64,000 nt of DNA from Bacteroidota bacterium. GTDB lineage: Bacteria; Bacteroidota; Bacteroidia; Bacteroidales; F082. Location of the stretch: positions 1 through 64,000 of the forward strand of contig JACNJS010000034.1 in assembly GCA_014382445.1 (NCBI GenBank), read 5' to 3'. The notes below the pieces were generated by a model, which had not been told where the DNA came from, did no database searches, and was given only the letters and a program-made list of their open reading frames with translations. Positions 1 through 9,538 of the stretch are shown here, one piece after another (within the stretch, counting starts at the first letter, position 1; every line of letters starts with the position of its first letter). A program made the position numbers and the translations under genes.

Positions 1-2
1 AC

Positions 3-860
3 TGGCATAAAGCATCTATTATTGAAAACGACAGCCTTGAAATAACAATGGTAGTGCCTGAGCAAGTTTATAATCCGGTTTCCGGTTCGAATGTCACCAA
101 TGGAGATGCAGTTCCATTATATTCATACGTGTGTGATACCGGTTTATGGATATTCGACCGGTGGGCAAAAATAACCGATACTCTTTTTAGCGGACTATAT
201 GTAACTGCAAAAACATCAAGACTACAAAACTTTAATTTTAGCTGGTTTGAAAATAATGACTGTAATCATGGTTCAAATTTCGAAATATCAGGTAGTTGCC
301 AACAGTGCAATTCTATTATGATTGACGGAGTTGTACGTAAACAGGCTGATAACTCGTTTATATCAGTCATTACACTTGCTGCTCAATGGGACGGGCCAAT
401 TACTATTCCGTTTTCAACAGGAGGCACTCCTGTATATATTGAATGGGGTGTGAGTAGTGAATGTAATTATTGCTATGTTGATCCTGCTGTAAGTCCGCTA
501 TTAATTGATGATATGTGTTCGCAACAATCAATACCCCTCCCTTTGAACGACGATAGCCCGGTATCAAAAACTATAATTGTAAATTTTGTTGGAAGTTGTG
601 TTTCAGATACAAATTATATTATTTTACCATCATTCGGACTGTGGATTCGCCCTGTTGATGCTACCTGCTGGAGATGGACATCGATGAAAAACGGCATTGC
701 CAAAATTTGTAATGTTGTTTATAACCAAACCTATGTGGTTGGCACTTATTACAACGGCATTTGGCAAGAATGGGTAATAACAATTACAGAAGAAAACTAT
801 TACACATTTGAAATTGAATTCTCACAATCAGTTTGTTCAGGGGTATTTGGGATTTTGTGA
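3..860 (+). CDS. Secreted-type hypothetical protein, 5' end off window
   Basis: The frame is open from base 3 with no stop, so the gene begins left of the window. An internal ATG at 48 exists but is not a convincing start, because good coding sequence precedes it. The visible ~285 residues are rich in Cys, Trp, Tyr and Asn, with strand-like alternation and scattered Cys pairs (for example CQQC near residue 100), as in extracellular beta-rich proteins with disulfides. I see no membrane segment, no T9SS sorting domain (the chain ends in a hydrophobic VFGIL) and no known catalytic motif. I do not recognise the family. It ends 178 bases before the next plus-strand gene. Confidence 0.6.
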   Translation, partial: WHKASIIENDSLEITMVVPEQVYNPVSGSNVTNGDAVPLYSYVCDTGLWIFDRWAKITDTLFSGLYVTAKTSRLQNFNFSWFENNDCNHGSNFEISGSCQQCNSIMIDGVVRKQADNSFISVITLAAQWDGPITIPFSTGGTPVYIEWGVSSECNYCYVDPAVSPLLIDDMCSQQSIPLPLNDDSPVSKTIIVNFVGSCVSDTNYIILPSFGLWIRPVDATCWRWTSMKNGIAKICNVVYNQTYVVGTYYNGIWQEWVITITEENYYTFEIEFSQSVCSGVFGIL

Positions 861-1038
861 GTTTCGTTGTTACATTTTTGATTGATTAACGGTTAACTAG
901 GTTATCTCAAAAGTTAAAATTAATCATAAAAAAACATCTGTATAATAGGTTTTTACTATTTTTACCTGTTAGTGAAAAGGTGTTATCTATTGCAAATCTT
1001 TCAGTAACAGGATTAATTTATTGTTAAATACGACAAAA

Positions 1039-1860
1039 ATGCTTACTGATAAACAGGATTACGAAAAATATCAAACTCTTTCTGGCGGAAGCCTATACAT
1101 TGAACTTAAATCAACTTTAAAGTTATTTATTAAAGAAAAAAAATGGTTAAGTCTTAAAGAGGTGGCTCGCAATACGATTACTTTATTTCCTGAAGAAGAT
1201 TTTGGTTGGTTTGCAGTGGGGATGGCTTTATCGAGGTTGGGGGAATATAAGGCTGCTGTGATCAATTTGCGAAAAGCACTGTACCTAAATCCCTCCATGG
1301 TAAGTGCTGATTATCAACTGGGAATTACTTTTTATCGTCAGCGCAATTATTTAAAAGCTATACAACATTATAAAGCGGCTTTAACAAATGGGATGAACAC
1401 GAAATATTTGCATTACAATTTGGGAAATGTATGGTATAAACTTAACCATAACGAAGCTGCTATTCAATGTTACAATAATAGCTTAAACGAATGTTCATGT
1501 TTCACTCCTGCAGCTTACGGACTTTTCCGAATTTACTTTGACAAAAATAATTATCAAAAAGCTGTGTCATCTCTGAGTTCTTTTATCAGCGACGGAAAAC
1601 TACCTATCTATTTGCTTTCTAGGGCAAAGCTGCTTTACCGTAACGAATCCGAAATAAATCCATATAATCTGCGAAAAGCACTAAAATTACTTTCATGTGC
1701 CATCGACCTTGACGATAGCTTTGCACTGGCTTATTACGAACGGGCCTTTGTAAAAAGCAAGTTAGGTGATTTGGAAGGCTTTTTTCGTGATAGAACAACT
1801 GCATTTCAACTAAACGCTGAATTGCGAAAAGGGCATACTTTTGAACTGTTTTCTGCTTAG
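1039..1860 (+). CDS. Tetratricopeptide-repeat protein
   Basis: A protein of about 273 residues made largely of TPR helical pairs. Recognisable units include FGWFAVGMALSRLGEYKAAV, a following unit with LGITFYRQRNYLKAI, one with LGNVWYKLNHNEAAI and a final one with YYERAFVKSKLGD; the spacing is about 34 residues. TPR arrays are protein-docking scaffolds, and nothing here identifies the partner. There is no signal peptide or membrane segment, so it is probably cytoplasmic. I prefer the ATG at 1039 to the in-frame TTG at 1021 six codons upstream. It reads the same way as the preceding fragment, but a 178-base gap separates them. Confidence 0.7.
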   Translation: MLTDKQDYEKYQTLSGGSLYIELKSTLKLFIKEKKWLSLKEVARNTITLFPEEDFGWFAVGMALSRLGEYKAAVINLRKALYLNPSMVSADYQLGITFYRQRNYLKAIQHYKAALTNGMNTKYLHYNLGNVWYKLNHNEAAIQCYNNSLNECSCFTPAAYGLFRIYFDKNNYQKAVSSLSSFISDGKLPIYLLSRAKLLYRNESEINPYNLRKALKLLSCAIDLDDSFALAYYERAFVKSKLGDLEGFFRDRTTAFQLNAELRKGHTFELFSA

Positions 1861-1917
1861 CTTATATCTGGTGTCCGGTAACCTTTTAATTAAACTGGCA
1901 TAGTTATTACTATCATT

Positions 1918-1934
1918 GTGTTATGTGGCATAAT
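1918..1934 (+). repeat. Left imperfect inverted repeat of MscS cassette
   Basis: GTGTTATGTGGCATAAT lies 12 bases before the MscS start codon. Its reverse complement matches 13 of 17 bases at 2803-2819, just after the MscS stop. The pair frames one AT-rich gene tightly. See the finding on cassette-like mobility. Confidence 0.4.
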
Positions 1935-1945
1935 AAAAAGACAAA

Positions 1946-2803
1946 ATGGAAACATTAAATAAAATATTAGAATTTGAACTTATTACTATAGGAGAATATA
2001 AGATAAGAGTTTATACAATAGCGATTGTTTTATTAATTTTTCTAATTACTAAAGTAATATTATGGTTATTAAAAAAACCACTATTTCGTAAATATAAGGC
2101 TAATAGACTTGATGCTGGAAATGCTTATGCGTTATTTCAAATAATTAAATATTTAGTATGGGTAATTGCAATTAGTTTTATTTTAGAATCTATTGGAATT
2201 AATGTTACTCTGCTAATTGCTGGTTCTGCTGCTCTACTTGTAGGTATAGGATTGGGATTGCAACAAACATTTAACGATGTTATTTCTGGACTAATTTTAC
2301 TTTTTGAAAGGTCAATAAAAATAAATGATATATTAGAAATAGATGGAGATATTGTCAAAATTCAAAATATTGGAATAAGAACTTCTAATGGATTAAATAG
2401 GGATGAAATTTCAATTATTATTCCTAATTCATTAATTACAACAAATAAAGTAATAAATTGGAGTCACCAAACAAAGAAAACTCGTTTCAGAATTAATGTT
2501 GGAGTAGCTTATGGAAGTGATGTTGACTTAGTTTTAAAAGTTTTGGAAGAAAGTGTTTTGGAACATCCGGATATATATGATAAAAAATTAATAGAAGCAC
2601 GATTTTTAGATTTTAGTAATTCATCATTAGATTTTCAAGTTTTATTTTTCAGTGAAAATGTTTTTAGAATTGAAAAGGTAAAAAGTGATATTAGAAAAAT
2701 TATTAATAGAAAATTCATTGAAAATAATATTACAATACCATTTCCTCAAATGGATTTACATTTAAAATCAAATAATACTGAAATATTGACGAAAAAAGAA
2801 TAA
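1946..2803 (+). CDS. MscS-family small-conductance mechanosensitive channel
   Basis: This 285-residue protein is the size of E. coli MscS (286). It has hydrophobic segments near residues 20-42 and 60-82, and a third, pore-lining helix at about 85-118 with the family pattern GIGLGLQQTFNDVISGLILLFE. A soluble beta domain follows (EIDGDIVKIQNIGIRTS, IIIPNSLITTNKVINWS). MscS channels open under membrane tension to release solutes after hypo-osmotic shock and act in the inner membrane. The gene is visibly more AT-rich than its neighbours, stands alone on its strand and is bracketed by imperfect inverted repeats, which suggests acquisition as a unit (inference). The ATG at 1946 gives the expected N-terminus. 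Confidence 0.9.
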   Translation: METLNKILEFELITIGEYKIRVYTIAIVLLIFLITKVILWLLKKPLFRKYKANRLDAGNAYALFQIIKYLVWVIAISFILESIGINVTLLIAGSAALLVGIGLGLQQTFNDVISGLILLFERSIKINDILEIDGDIVKIQNIGIRTSNGLNRDEISIIIPNSLITTNKVINWSHQTKKTRFRINVGVAYGSDVDLVLKVLEESVLEHPDIYDKKLIEARFLDFSNSSLDFQVLFFSENVFRIEKVKSDIRKIINRKFIENNITIPFPQMDLHLKSNNTEILTKKE

Positions 2804-2819
2804 CAATGCCACGCAACAC
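2803..2819 (-). repeat. Right imperfect inverted repeat of MscS cassette
   Basis: ACAATGCCACGCAACAC directly follows the MscS stop codon and is the partner of the repeat at 1918-1934 (13 of 17 matching in inverted orientation). Confidence 0.4.
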
Positions 2820-2857
2820 GCAATATAAAAAATTGGGCAGAAAGTGTACTTATTATA

Positions 2858-3631
2858 TTACCATTCGGGCTTCCGCTTTTCCAGGAATGCAGTCATCCCT
2901 TCTTTTCCCTGATTACCATCACCAAATAAAGTTCCAAATTCTTGGGCTTCCAGTTTTTCACCATCTGTAAAACTCATTTCCATTCCCTGTCTTACTACAT
3001 TTTTAATTTTTTTTATCGCTTCGGGTCCCTTTGAAATAATGTTTCTGGCAATCTTCATGGTTTCCTCCATCAACGATTCAGGCTCAAAAATCTTTTGCAC
3101 AAGCCCAATTCGAAGAGCTTCATCGGCACCAATCATTTCAGCGGTCATTAGCAAATACAGGGCATCTCCCATGCCGGTAAGTCGGGGAAGTCGTTGTGTT
3201 GCTGCATAACCCGGAATCAGTCCTAAACTTACTTCAGGCTGCCCGAATTTCGCTTTTGTACTTGCAATACGAAAATCGCATCCCATGGCAAGCTCAAGTC
3301 CGCCACCAAGGGCAAAACCGTTAATTGCAGCAATCACAGGTATATCCATCTTTCCAAAGCTGCTGAAAGTATTTTGTCCTAAACGCGAAAATGCAGATCC
3401 TTCCTCACCATTTTTGTTAACCATCTCTGCAATATCCGCTCCGGCAACAAACGCTTTACCATCGCCTGTAATTATCATTACTTTAACATCTTTGTTTTGC
3501 GATATTTCACCAACCAACTGATCCATTTCATTAAAAAATCTCGTATTAAGGGCATTCATCGCTTTTGGTCGGCTGATGGTAACCATTGCAATGCCTTCAA
3601 CAATCTCTGTATTAAGTATTTCGTATTTCAT
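2858..3631 (-). CDS. crt: Enoyl-CoA hydratase / crotonase
   Basis: A 257-residue crotonase-fold enzyme that hydrates the double bond of short 2-enoyl-CoA (or dehydrates 3-hydroxybutyryl-CoA). Both catalytic glutamates are present with the family spacing of 20: E113 in GGGLELAMGCD and E133 in GQPEVSLGLIPG. The oxyanion-hole region (FVAGADIAEM, about 61-70) is intact. The more usual GAGGTQRL after the second Glu reads GYAATQRL here. The gene is monocistronic, facing MscS and divergent from rmuC, with a good Bacteroidota promoter upstream. Its role in fatty-acid oxidation or butyrate-type fermentation cannot be decided, because no partner dehydrogenase or thiolase is nearby. The symbol is family-level only. 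Confidence 0.88.
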   Translation of the reverse strand: MKYEILNTEIVEGIAMVTISRPKAMNALNTRFFNEMDQLVGEISQNKDVKVMIITGDGKAFVAGADIAEMVNKNGEEGSAFSRLGQNTFSSFGKMDIPVIAAINGFALGGGLELAMGCDFRIASTKAKFGQPEVSLGLIPGYAATQRLPRLTGMGDALYLLMTAEMIGADEALRIGLVQKIFEPESLMEETMKIARNIISKGPEAIKKIKNVVRQGMEMSFTDGEKLEAQEFGTLFGDGNQGKEGMTAFLEKRKPEW

Positions 3632-3654
3632 TTCATTAATTAATTAGTAAAAAT

Positions 3655-3687
3655 CAAATTTAGTAAAAAAGTGATAAATTTATCAAA
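3655..3687 (-). promoter_or_regulatory. Candidate Bacteroidota promoter for crotonase
   Basis: On the minus strand, TAAATTTG (3655-3662) fits the -7 consensus TAnnTTTG. A TTTG (3684-3687) lies 21 bases further upstream, the normal spacing for the -33 element. The start codon is 24 bases downstream of the -7 element. Confidence 0.5.
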
Positions 3688-3705
3688 TATTAATTTTTTG
3701 ATAAA

Positions 3706-5193
3706 ATGGAATTCTATCTACTGATTGCCAGCATAATACTTCTTACAATTTTATTACTTCTTACAATTTTCCGCAAAAGCTACCAACATGGCAATGAAAA
3801 AATAAAACATGAAATCATTTCTTCTTTTAAAGAAGAGTTTACAGAAACCCGTCGCGAAAACAGGGAAATAAATAAGGAAAATAGGGAAGAAATAAACACT
3901 CTTTTTAAGGATTTGCAGGATTCATTGATGAAAAGAATATCGGAAAACATCAGCCTGCAAAAAGAGCAGCTGGATTCATTTTCACGCTCACTTATTGAAA
4001 TGTCAGACAAGATGGTAAAAAGTTACAACGATTTTAAGGATAACATTAAAACCGATGCCAAGGAGAACCGCGAAGAGTTAAACAAAGGACTGAAATCGTT
4101 TGAAGATAAATTTACTGGCAACATCAAGGATTTTAACGAACAGTTGCGGCAAAGATTCGATGACCTCAGCAAGCAACAATCGGAGTTCAATAAACAATCA
4201 AAAGACAGCATTAAGGATATTAAGGAAACCATCGAAAAACAGCTTATTGCTATACGGGAGGACAACTCTATTCAGCTTAACGAAATGAGAAAAACTGTTG
4301 ATGAAAAACTACAGACGACTCTTGAAAAGAGGCTTGGTGAATCGTTTAAACAGGTTAGCGAACGACTGGAGTTAGTCCACAAAGGCCTTGGCGAGATGCA
4401 GGAATTAGCAACAGGAGTTGGCGACCTTAAAAAGGTTCTTTCAAATGTAAAAACTCGCGGAATACTTGGTGAATATCAATTGGGTAATATTCTGGAACAG
4501 CTGCTTTCGCCTGAGCAATATGCTGAAAATGTTGCAACAAAAAAAGGCAGCCAGGCAAATGTTGAATATGCCATTAAATTACCGGGCAAGATTGACGAAA
4601 ATGTAGTTTGGTTGCCTGTGGATTCCAAATTCCCAATTGAAAATTATCACTTACTGCTTAATGCCTATGAAGAGGCTGATAAGTTTAAAATTGAGGTAGC
4701 ACAAAAGATATTAATGAAATCCATTGAGGGTTTTGCGAAAACCATTAGCGAAAAATATATCGACCCACCCCATACTACCGATTTCGGAATTATGTTTTTA
4801 CCTATTGAAAGTCTTTATGCAGAGGTGCTTCGACACCCCGGAACATTTGAGAAACTACAACGTGATTACCACATCACGGTAACCGGCCCAACAACTTTGT
4901 CGGCATTATTAAATAGTCTTCAGATGGGGTTCCGCACGCTAGCAGTTCAAAAACGCAGTAGTGAAGTTTGGAAAGTACTGTCGGGAGTTAAAACCGAATT
5001 TGGCAAATTCTCAGAGCATCTGTCTAAAGTTCACAAACAAATTAACACTGCTTCAGGTACGCTTGATACATTAATAAACACCCGCGCAAATGCCATGGAA
5101 AGAAAGCTGCGAAGTGTTGAAACCCTGGATGCTATCGAATCAAATGAATCACTTGAGCTTCCGCTTGGTGGTGATATAGGCGATGAAGAATAA
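3706..5193 (+). CDS. rmuC: DNA recombination protein RmuC
   Basis: This 495-residue protein has the standard RmuC layout: one N-terminal membrane anchor (about residues 4-23), a long charged coiled coil (about 25-220) and the conserved RmuC domain (about 225-430). The domain contains VKTRGILGEYQLGNILEQLLSPEQY and a WLPVDSKFPIENY segment. RmuC limits inversions at short inverted repeats in E. coli and has an endonuclease-like core, but its reaction is poorly defined. The length is typical. It is divergent from crotonase across a 74-base gap and is followed by the YedK-like gene 68 bases on; both relate to DNA integrity. Confidence 0.92.
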   Translation: MEFYLLIASIILLTILLLLTIFRKSYQHGNEKIKHEIISSFKEEFTETRRENREINKENREEINTLFKDLQDSLMKRISENISLQKEQLDSFSRSLIEMSDKMVKSYNDFKDNIKTDAKENREELNKGLKSFEDKFTGNIKDFNEQLRQRFDDLSKQQSEFNKQSKDSIKDIKETIEKQLIAIREDNSIQLNEMRKTVDEKLQTTLEKRLGESFKQVSERLELVHKGLGEMQELATGVGDLKKVLSNVKTRGILGEYQLGNILEQLLSPEQYAENVATKKGSQANVEYAIKLPGKIDENVVWLPVDSKFPIENYHLLLNAYEEADKFKIEVAQKILMKSIEGFAKTISEKYIDPPHTTDFGIMFLPIESLYAEVLRHPGTFEKLQRDYHITVTGPTTLSALLNSLQMGFRTLAVQKRSSEVWKVLSGVKTEFGKFSEHLSKVHKQINTASGTLDTLINTRANAMERKLRSVETLDAIESNESLELPLGGDIGDEE

Positions 5194-5261
5194 AATACGA
5201 AAATTAAACTTGAAACTGAACTTCTCAATATATAGCATTTAACTAATTAACTTTTTATTCC

Positions 5262-5942
5262 ATGTGTGGAAGATTTCAATTATCGGTACAAGGAAAGCAA
5301 ATTTCAGAACGTTTTAATGTGGAAGTGTTTGATGAACTATACAGTCCAAACTATAACTGTGCGCCTTCTCAAAAGCTGCCGGTAATTACAAATGACCAGC
5401 CCAATACCCTTAGCTATTTTCAATGGGGATTAATACCTTTTTGGGCAAAAGATGCTAAAGAGGGGTTCAGAAATATTAATACCCGCTCAGAAACAATTAG
5501 CTCAAAACCATCATTTAAAAATGCGTTTAAAAAACGGCGTTGTCTGATCCCGTCTAACGGTTTTTATGAATGGAAGAAAGATAGTAATAAAACGCCTTTC
5601 AGGATCTTTCTTGTAGATGAAAAGATATTTGCAATGGCAGGAATTTGGGAAACATGGAAAGATTCAGAAGCACGGATTATTAATTCATTTTCAATAATAA
5701 CTACAAGCGCAAATTCATTGGTCGCCGATATTCATAACCGAATGCCTGTAATACTAAATCCTGAAGATGAACAAGCATGGCTTTTTGAAAATGATGAGAT
5801 GCTATTACAAAAAATGTTATTACCCTATGCATCAGGCAGTATGAATGCTTATCCTGTGTCAAAAAAAGTAAATTCACCAAAAAATAATAATCCGGAAATT
5901 ACATTACGCGATGAGGGTGGGCAACAGGCACTTTTTGATTAA
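5262..5942 (+). CDS. yedK: SOS response-associated peptidase, YedK/HMCES family
   Basis: A 226-residue SRAP protein that protects abasic sites in single-stranded DNA by forming a thiazolidine crosslink through its N-terminal cysteine. After Met removal Cys2 is exposed (MCGRF). The other family residues are present: N73 in NTRSE, E103 in GFYEWK and H158 in DIHNRMP, close to the E. coli YedK positions 75, 105 and 160. The PSQ motif at 35-37 is also kept. It is cytosolic. It lies directly after rmuC on the same strand, so the two may be cotranscribed. Confidence 0.93.
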   Translation: MCGRFQLSVQGKQISERFNVEVFDELYSPNYNCAPSQKLPVITNDQPNTLSYFQWGLIPFWAKDAKEGFRNINTRSETISSKPSFKNAFKKRRCLIPSNGFYEWKKDSNKTPFRIFLVDEKIFAMAGIWETWKDSEARIINSFSIITTSANSLVADIHNRMPVILNPEDEQAWLFENDEMLLQKMLLPYASGSMNAYPVSKKVNSPKNNNPEITLRDEGGQQALFD

Positions 5943-6025
5943 ACTGAACAATAAAAAGAAACTGTTAACCTGTGCTATCTACAAAAAGATTAATTTTATC
6001 ATCTGAGCGCTTACTGAGTTAAATA

Positions 6026-8923
6026 ATGTATAATCAACTTAAAAAAATGAAAACTTTACTAAAAATTTTTGCTGTTCTTACCGTAATTTTTGTGGGATTG
6101 CTATTTATACTTCCTTTGATTTATAAAGCAGAAATTATCAACCTTACTAAAAAGGAGCTAAATAAGAGTGTTAATGCAACAATTGATTTTGATGATATTA
6201 GCCTGGGTTTATTTAAGAGCTTCCCTGATTTTAATGTTTCGATCCAAGGGCTTTACATTGTTGGCCTTGATGAATTTAACTCCGACACACTTGTAAAAAT
6301 CAATACAATCTCGTTGGCAGTTGATATCTTCAGCGTTTTCAACCGTGAAAACTATGAAATAAAGAAAATAAAACTTGTTGACCCAATAATAAAAATCAAA
6401 GTGCTGGAAAATGGAAATGCCAATTACAATATTAGTTTACCTGATGAGAACAACACCAATTCTCCATCATCAAACGACGTAGAGTCGGAGTTTAAACTGT
6501 TAATTACCAAATTTCAAATCACAAACGGGCAACTTATTTATAGTGACGATGAACTTAATACAATCGTTCAATTAACCGGCATAAACCACACTTTATCAGG
6601 AAAACTAAGCAGTAATAATGCTACTCTTTTCACAAACACAAAAGTTAACAACCTCAAACTAACCTATGATGGTATCCCGTATTTATCAGATGTGGCTTTG
6701 GTTTACAAGGCAAATATTGATGCCGACATAAAAAATGAAATATACACTCTCGGAAAGAATGAGCTAATTCTTAACAACCTACTGATTAGTTTAAGTGGGT
6801 CGGTGTCATATATTAATGATGACTTAAACATCGTACTAACTTTCAATTCTCTGGGTAATAAGTTTAAAGACATATTATCACTAATCCCATCAATATATGC
6901 AAATGATTTCGAAGAAGTTAAAACTGAGGGCACATTTTCGGTTGATGGTACCGTAAGGGGCACCTATAATGAAAATCAGCTCCCATCATTTAATATTTCA
7001 ACGATGATTGAAAATGGCATGTTTCAATATCCTGATCTTCCAAAATCTGTAAAAAATATAACTATAAAATTAAATATCCGTAATAAAGGAGGCCAAGCCG
7101 ATAATACAATTATTGACATTAGTGAATTTAGATTACAACTTGGCGATAATCCTTTTAATGGTAGTTTTAAAATTAGCACTCCTATTTCTGACCCAGATAT
7201 ACAAGCAAGAATAACAGGTGAGCTCGACCTGTCATCCATAAAAGATTATTACCCGGTTTCAGAAACTAATAATCTCAATGGTAATCTAATTATGGATTTA
7301 GCACTTGATGGAAAGCTGTCATCACTTGAATATGAAAAATACGATGAGTTTTTAGCAATGGGATCGGTTGTGGCAAAAAACGTTAATTATTCATCCGTCA
7401 GTTTAAACGAACCGATAAATATTAATAATGCTCAGTTGAATTTCTCACCAAAATATATTGACCTTGTTAATTTTAAAGCTACAACTGGAAAAAGTGATCT
7501 GCAAGCAACGGGTAAAATTGAGAATTATTTAGCCTACTATTTGAATAAAGGTTCGCTTTCCGGAAATCTAATTGCAAATTCAAATTATCTAAATATTGAT
7601 GAGATATTAGTGCCGTCGGACACGACAGATGAAAACATGCCTTCTGGAAATAATCAGCTTCCTGATACTACTGAAAATAAATCAGTAATCGAAATTCCGG
7701 ATAATATTAACTTTACAATATCTTCAAAGTTTAACAAACTTATTTACGACAATCTTGAAATGGATAATGTTACCGGAGAGTTTGTTGTATCGCATAAAAC
7801 TTTACAATTCAATAAATTAAGCATGGAGGCTGTTGAAGGACTGATGACAGTAAATGGCAGTTATTCTACAATTAACATTAATAATCCCGAAGTTGATTTT
7901 AATGTTAAGATGGAAAAATTAAGTATCCCGGTTGCTTTTAACCAGTTTGCAATTTTCAGAAAATATCTTCCGTTGACAAAAAAAGCTACCGGCCTTTTCT
8001 CTGCTAATTTTAGGATCAATACATTATTAGACAAAGAAATGATGCCTGTTTATTCTACCATGAATGGCGACGGTACTATATCAACAAAAAATATTGCTGT
8101 TAACGAACTAAACTCATTAACACAAATTGCAGAACTCCTTAATTTGGATAAACTCAAGAATCTAAAAATTAATGATATACTTGCTCAATTCCAGTTTATT
8201 GAAGGGAAACTTATTGTAAAGCCAACCAAGTTTAATTATCAAAATATTAGTGGTGAAATTGAAGGCTGGACAGGAATGGATCAATCAATTGAATATTATA
8301 TGAGAATAAAGATACCGCGCTCTGAATTTGGCAACGATGCAAACAGTATGCTTGATGGACTTCTTGCGGAAGCAAATAATTATGGTACAAATTTTAGCTT
8401 ACCTGATGTAATACCTTTTAATATTGCCATTGGCGGTACACTTGATAATCCGATAGTTAAAACAAAACTAAGTAAAGATAGTGGACCTTCAATTGTTGAT
8501 ATTACTCAGGATGAGATTGGTAAAGAAATAAAAAACCGAAAAGAAGAACTGGGTAATGAAGCTGCTGCGAAAGCCGCTAAGATTATTGATGATGCTGACA
8601 AACAAGTTAGGTATCTAATTCAGGAAGCTGAAAAGCAGGCAAAACTTATTCGGGAAAATGCTGAGGATGTTGTAGCAAAATTAAACTCAGAAACTGAAAA
8701 ACAAGCCGAAGCATTAATTACTGAAGGTAAGAAAAACGGATTTGTTGCCGAAATGGCTGCAAAAGAAGCGGCAAAGCAATTGAGAAGTGGGGCAGCAAAT
8801 AACCGTTCTGATATTATTAAAGAAGCTGACAAAAAAGCCGATGAATTAATAATGGAAGCAAAAAAAGCATCTGAAAAACTGAAGAATGATGCACAAAAGC
8901 AAGCAGACGATCTGAAGAAATAG
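6026..8923 (+). CDS. Large AsmA-like envelope protein with coiled-coil tail
   Basis: A 965-residue protein with one N-terminal membrane anchor (LLKIFAVLTVIFVGLLFILPLIY) followed by an AsmA-type N-terminal signature (INLTKKELNKSVNATIDFDDISLGLFKSFPDF) and a long beta-rich periplasmic body. AsmA/TamB-like proteins are thought to be bridges moving phospholipid between membranes. The segment near residues 650-820 (MEKLSIPVAFNQF, FNIAIGGTLDNPIVKTKLSK) is the usual AsmA C-terminal region. The last ~130 residues are an unusual Ala/Lys/Glu-rich helix. The ATG at 6047 (MKTLLK) seven codons in is an equally likely start and gives a more compact signal anchor. It follows yedK by 83 bases. Confidence 0.82.
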   Translation: MYNQLKKMKTLLKIFAVLTVIFVGLLFILPLIYKAEIINLTKKELNKSVNATIDFDDISLGLFKSFPDFNVSIQGLYIVGLDEFNSDTLVKINTISLAVDIFSVFNRENYEIKKIKLVDPIIKIKVLENGNANYNISLPDENNTNSPSSNDVESEFKLLITKFQITNGQLIYSDDELNTIVQLTGINHTLSGKLSSNNATLFTNTKVNNLKLTYDGIPYLSDVALVYKANIDADIKNEIYTLGKNELILNNLLISLSGSVSYINDDLNIVLTFNSLGNKFKDILSLIPSIYANDFEEVKTEGTFSVDGTVRGTYNENQLPSFNISTMIENGMFQYPDLPKSVKNITIKLNIRNKGGQADNTIIDISEFRLQLGDNPFNGSFKISTPISDPDIQARITGELDLSSIKDYYPVSETNNLNGNLIMDLALDGKLSSLEYEKYDEFLAMGSVVAKNVNYSSVSLNEPININNAQLNFSPKYIDLVNFKATTGKSDLQATGKIENYLAYYLNKGSLSGNLIANSNYLNIDEILVPSDTTDENMPSGNNQLPDTTENKSVIEIPDNINFTISSKFNKLIYDNLEMDNVTGEFVVSHKTLQFNKLSMEAVEGLMTVNGSYSTININNPEVDFNVKMEKLSIPVAFNQFAIFRKYLPLTKKATGLFSANFRINTLLDKEMMPVYSTMNGDGTISTKNIAVNELNSLTQIAELLNLDKLKNLKINDILAQFQFIEGKLIVKPTKFNYQNISGEIEGWTGMDQSIEYYMRIKIPRSEFGNDANSMLDGLLAEANNYGTNFSLPDVIPFNIAIGGTLDNPIVKTKLSKDSGPSIVDITQDEIGKEIKNRKEELGNEAAAKAAKIIDDADKQVRYLIQEAEKQAKLIRENAEDVVAKLNSETEKQAEALITEGKKNGFVAEMAAKEAAKQLRSGAANNRSDIIKEADKKADELIMEAKKASEKLKNDAQKQADDLKK

Positions 8924-9065
8924 TTGTTTGTTATTGCTTAATATTAATTATCTGGTGCAATAATGACATCTATTTACCAACAATGACCGGGGAGTAATAG
9001 AAAAAGGAAATCAACAAAGTATATAAAAAGTATGCTTTGCAAAATATCATCAACTTTAATAATAG

Positions 9066-9530
9066 TATGACGCCGTTAAAAAATATTATAAAATTGTCAA
9101 TTTAGGCCAGGGATATCAAGGTGACAATATTGACATAACTTCTACCCAAACAAAACTTTGGCCGGTTTGGATGGATAATTCAACCGGCATCTATCAAATA
9201 TGGACCGCACCCATTGATTTTTCATATATAGATGGTGCTGCAGAGGAACGTAAAGGATCTCTTTCATTTGAGTTAGAACAAAACTTTCCCAATTCATTTA
9301 GTACATCAACAACAATAAGTTACCATGTTCCTGTGTACGGCTTTGTATCTTTGAAAATAATGGATGCTTTCGGTACTGAGTTGTCCATTCTCGTTAATGA
9401 AAATAAGTTGCCTGGTTATCATAAGGTAATTTTTACGTCTTATGAAACGAATTTTAGAAACGGGGTTTACTTTTACCGTTTAAAAGTTGGTGATTATTCT
9501 GAAACCAAAAGAATGATACTATTGCAATAG
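9066..9530 (+). pseudogene. Remnant of T9SS-secreted protein, N-terminus lost
   Basis: The frame opens just after a stop at 9063-9065 and has no start near it, yet reads at once as the end of a sialidase/BNR-like domain (GDNIDITSTQTKLWPVWM, GIYQIWTAPIDF), followed by a complete T9SS type A sorting domain (LEQNFPNSFSTSTTISY to RMILLQ). An internal ATG at 9171 starts inside the domain and is not a natural start. I read this as the last ~155 residues of a large secreted enzyme whose body was deleted. Upstream bases 8924-9065 hold no matching coding sequence. The stop codon lies inside a palindrome shared with the next remnant. Confidence 0.7.
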
Positions 9531-9538
9531 AATCATTC
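9511..9538. repeat. 28-bp palindrome at gene-remnant junction
   Basis: The sequence is a near-perfect palindrome centred on CTATTGCAATAG (itself perfect) with arms GAATGAT/ATCATTC; only the A/A pair flanking the core fails. Both converging reading frames end in it and both spell KRMILLQ then stop. It could serve as a two-way terminator or mark a rearrangement breakpoint. Confidence 0.6.

Noticed and set aside
9171-9530. Independent small T9SS protein starting at ATG 9171
   Set aside because: Homologous coding sequence continues upstream of this ATG to a stop at 9063, and no signal peptide exists, so it is a remnant.
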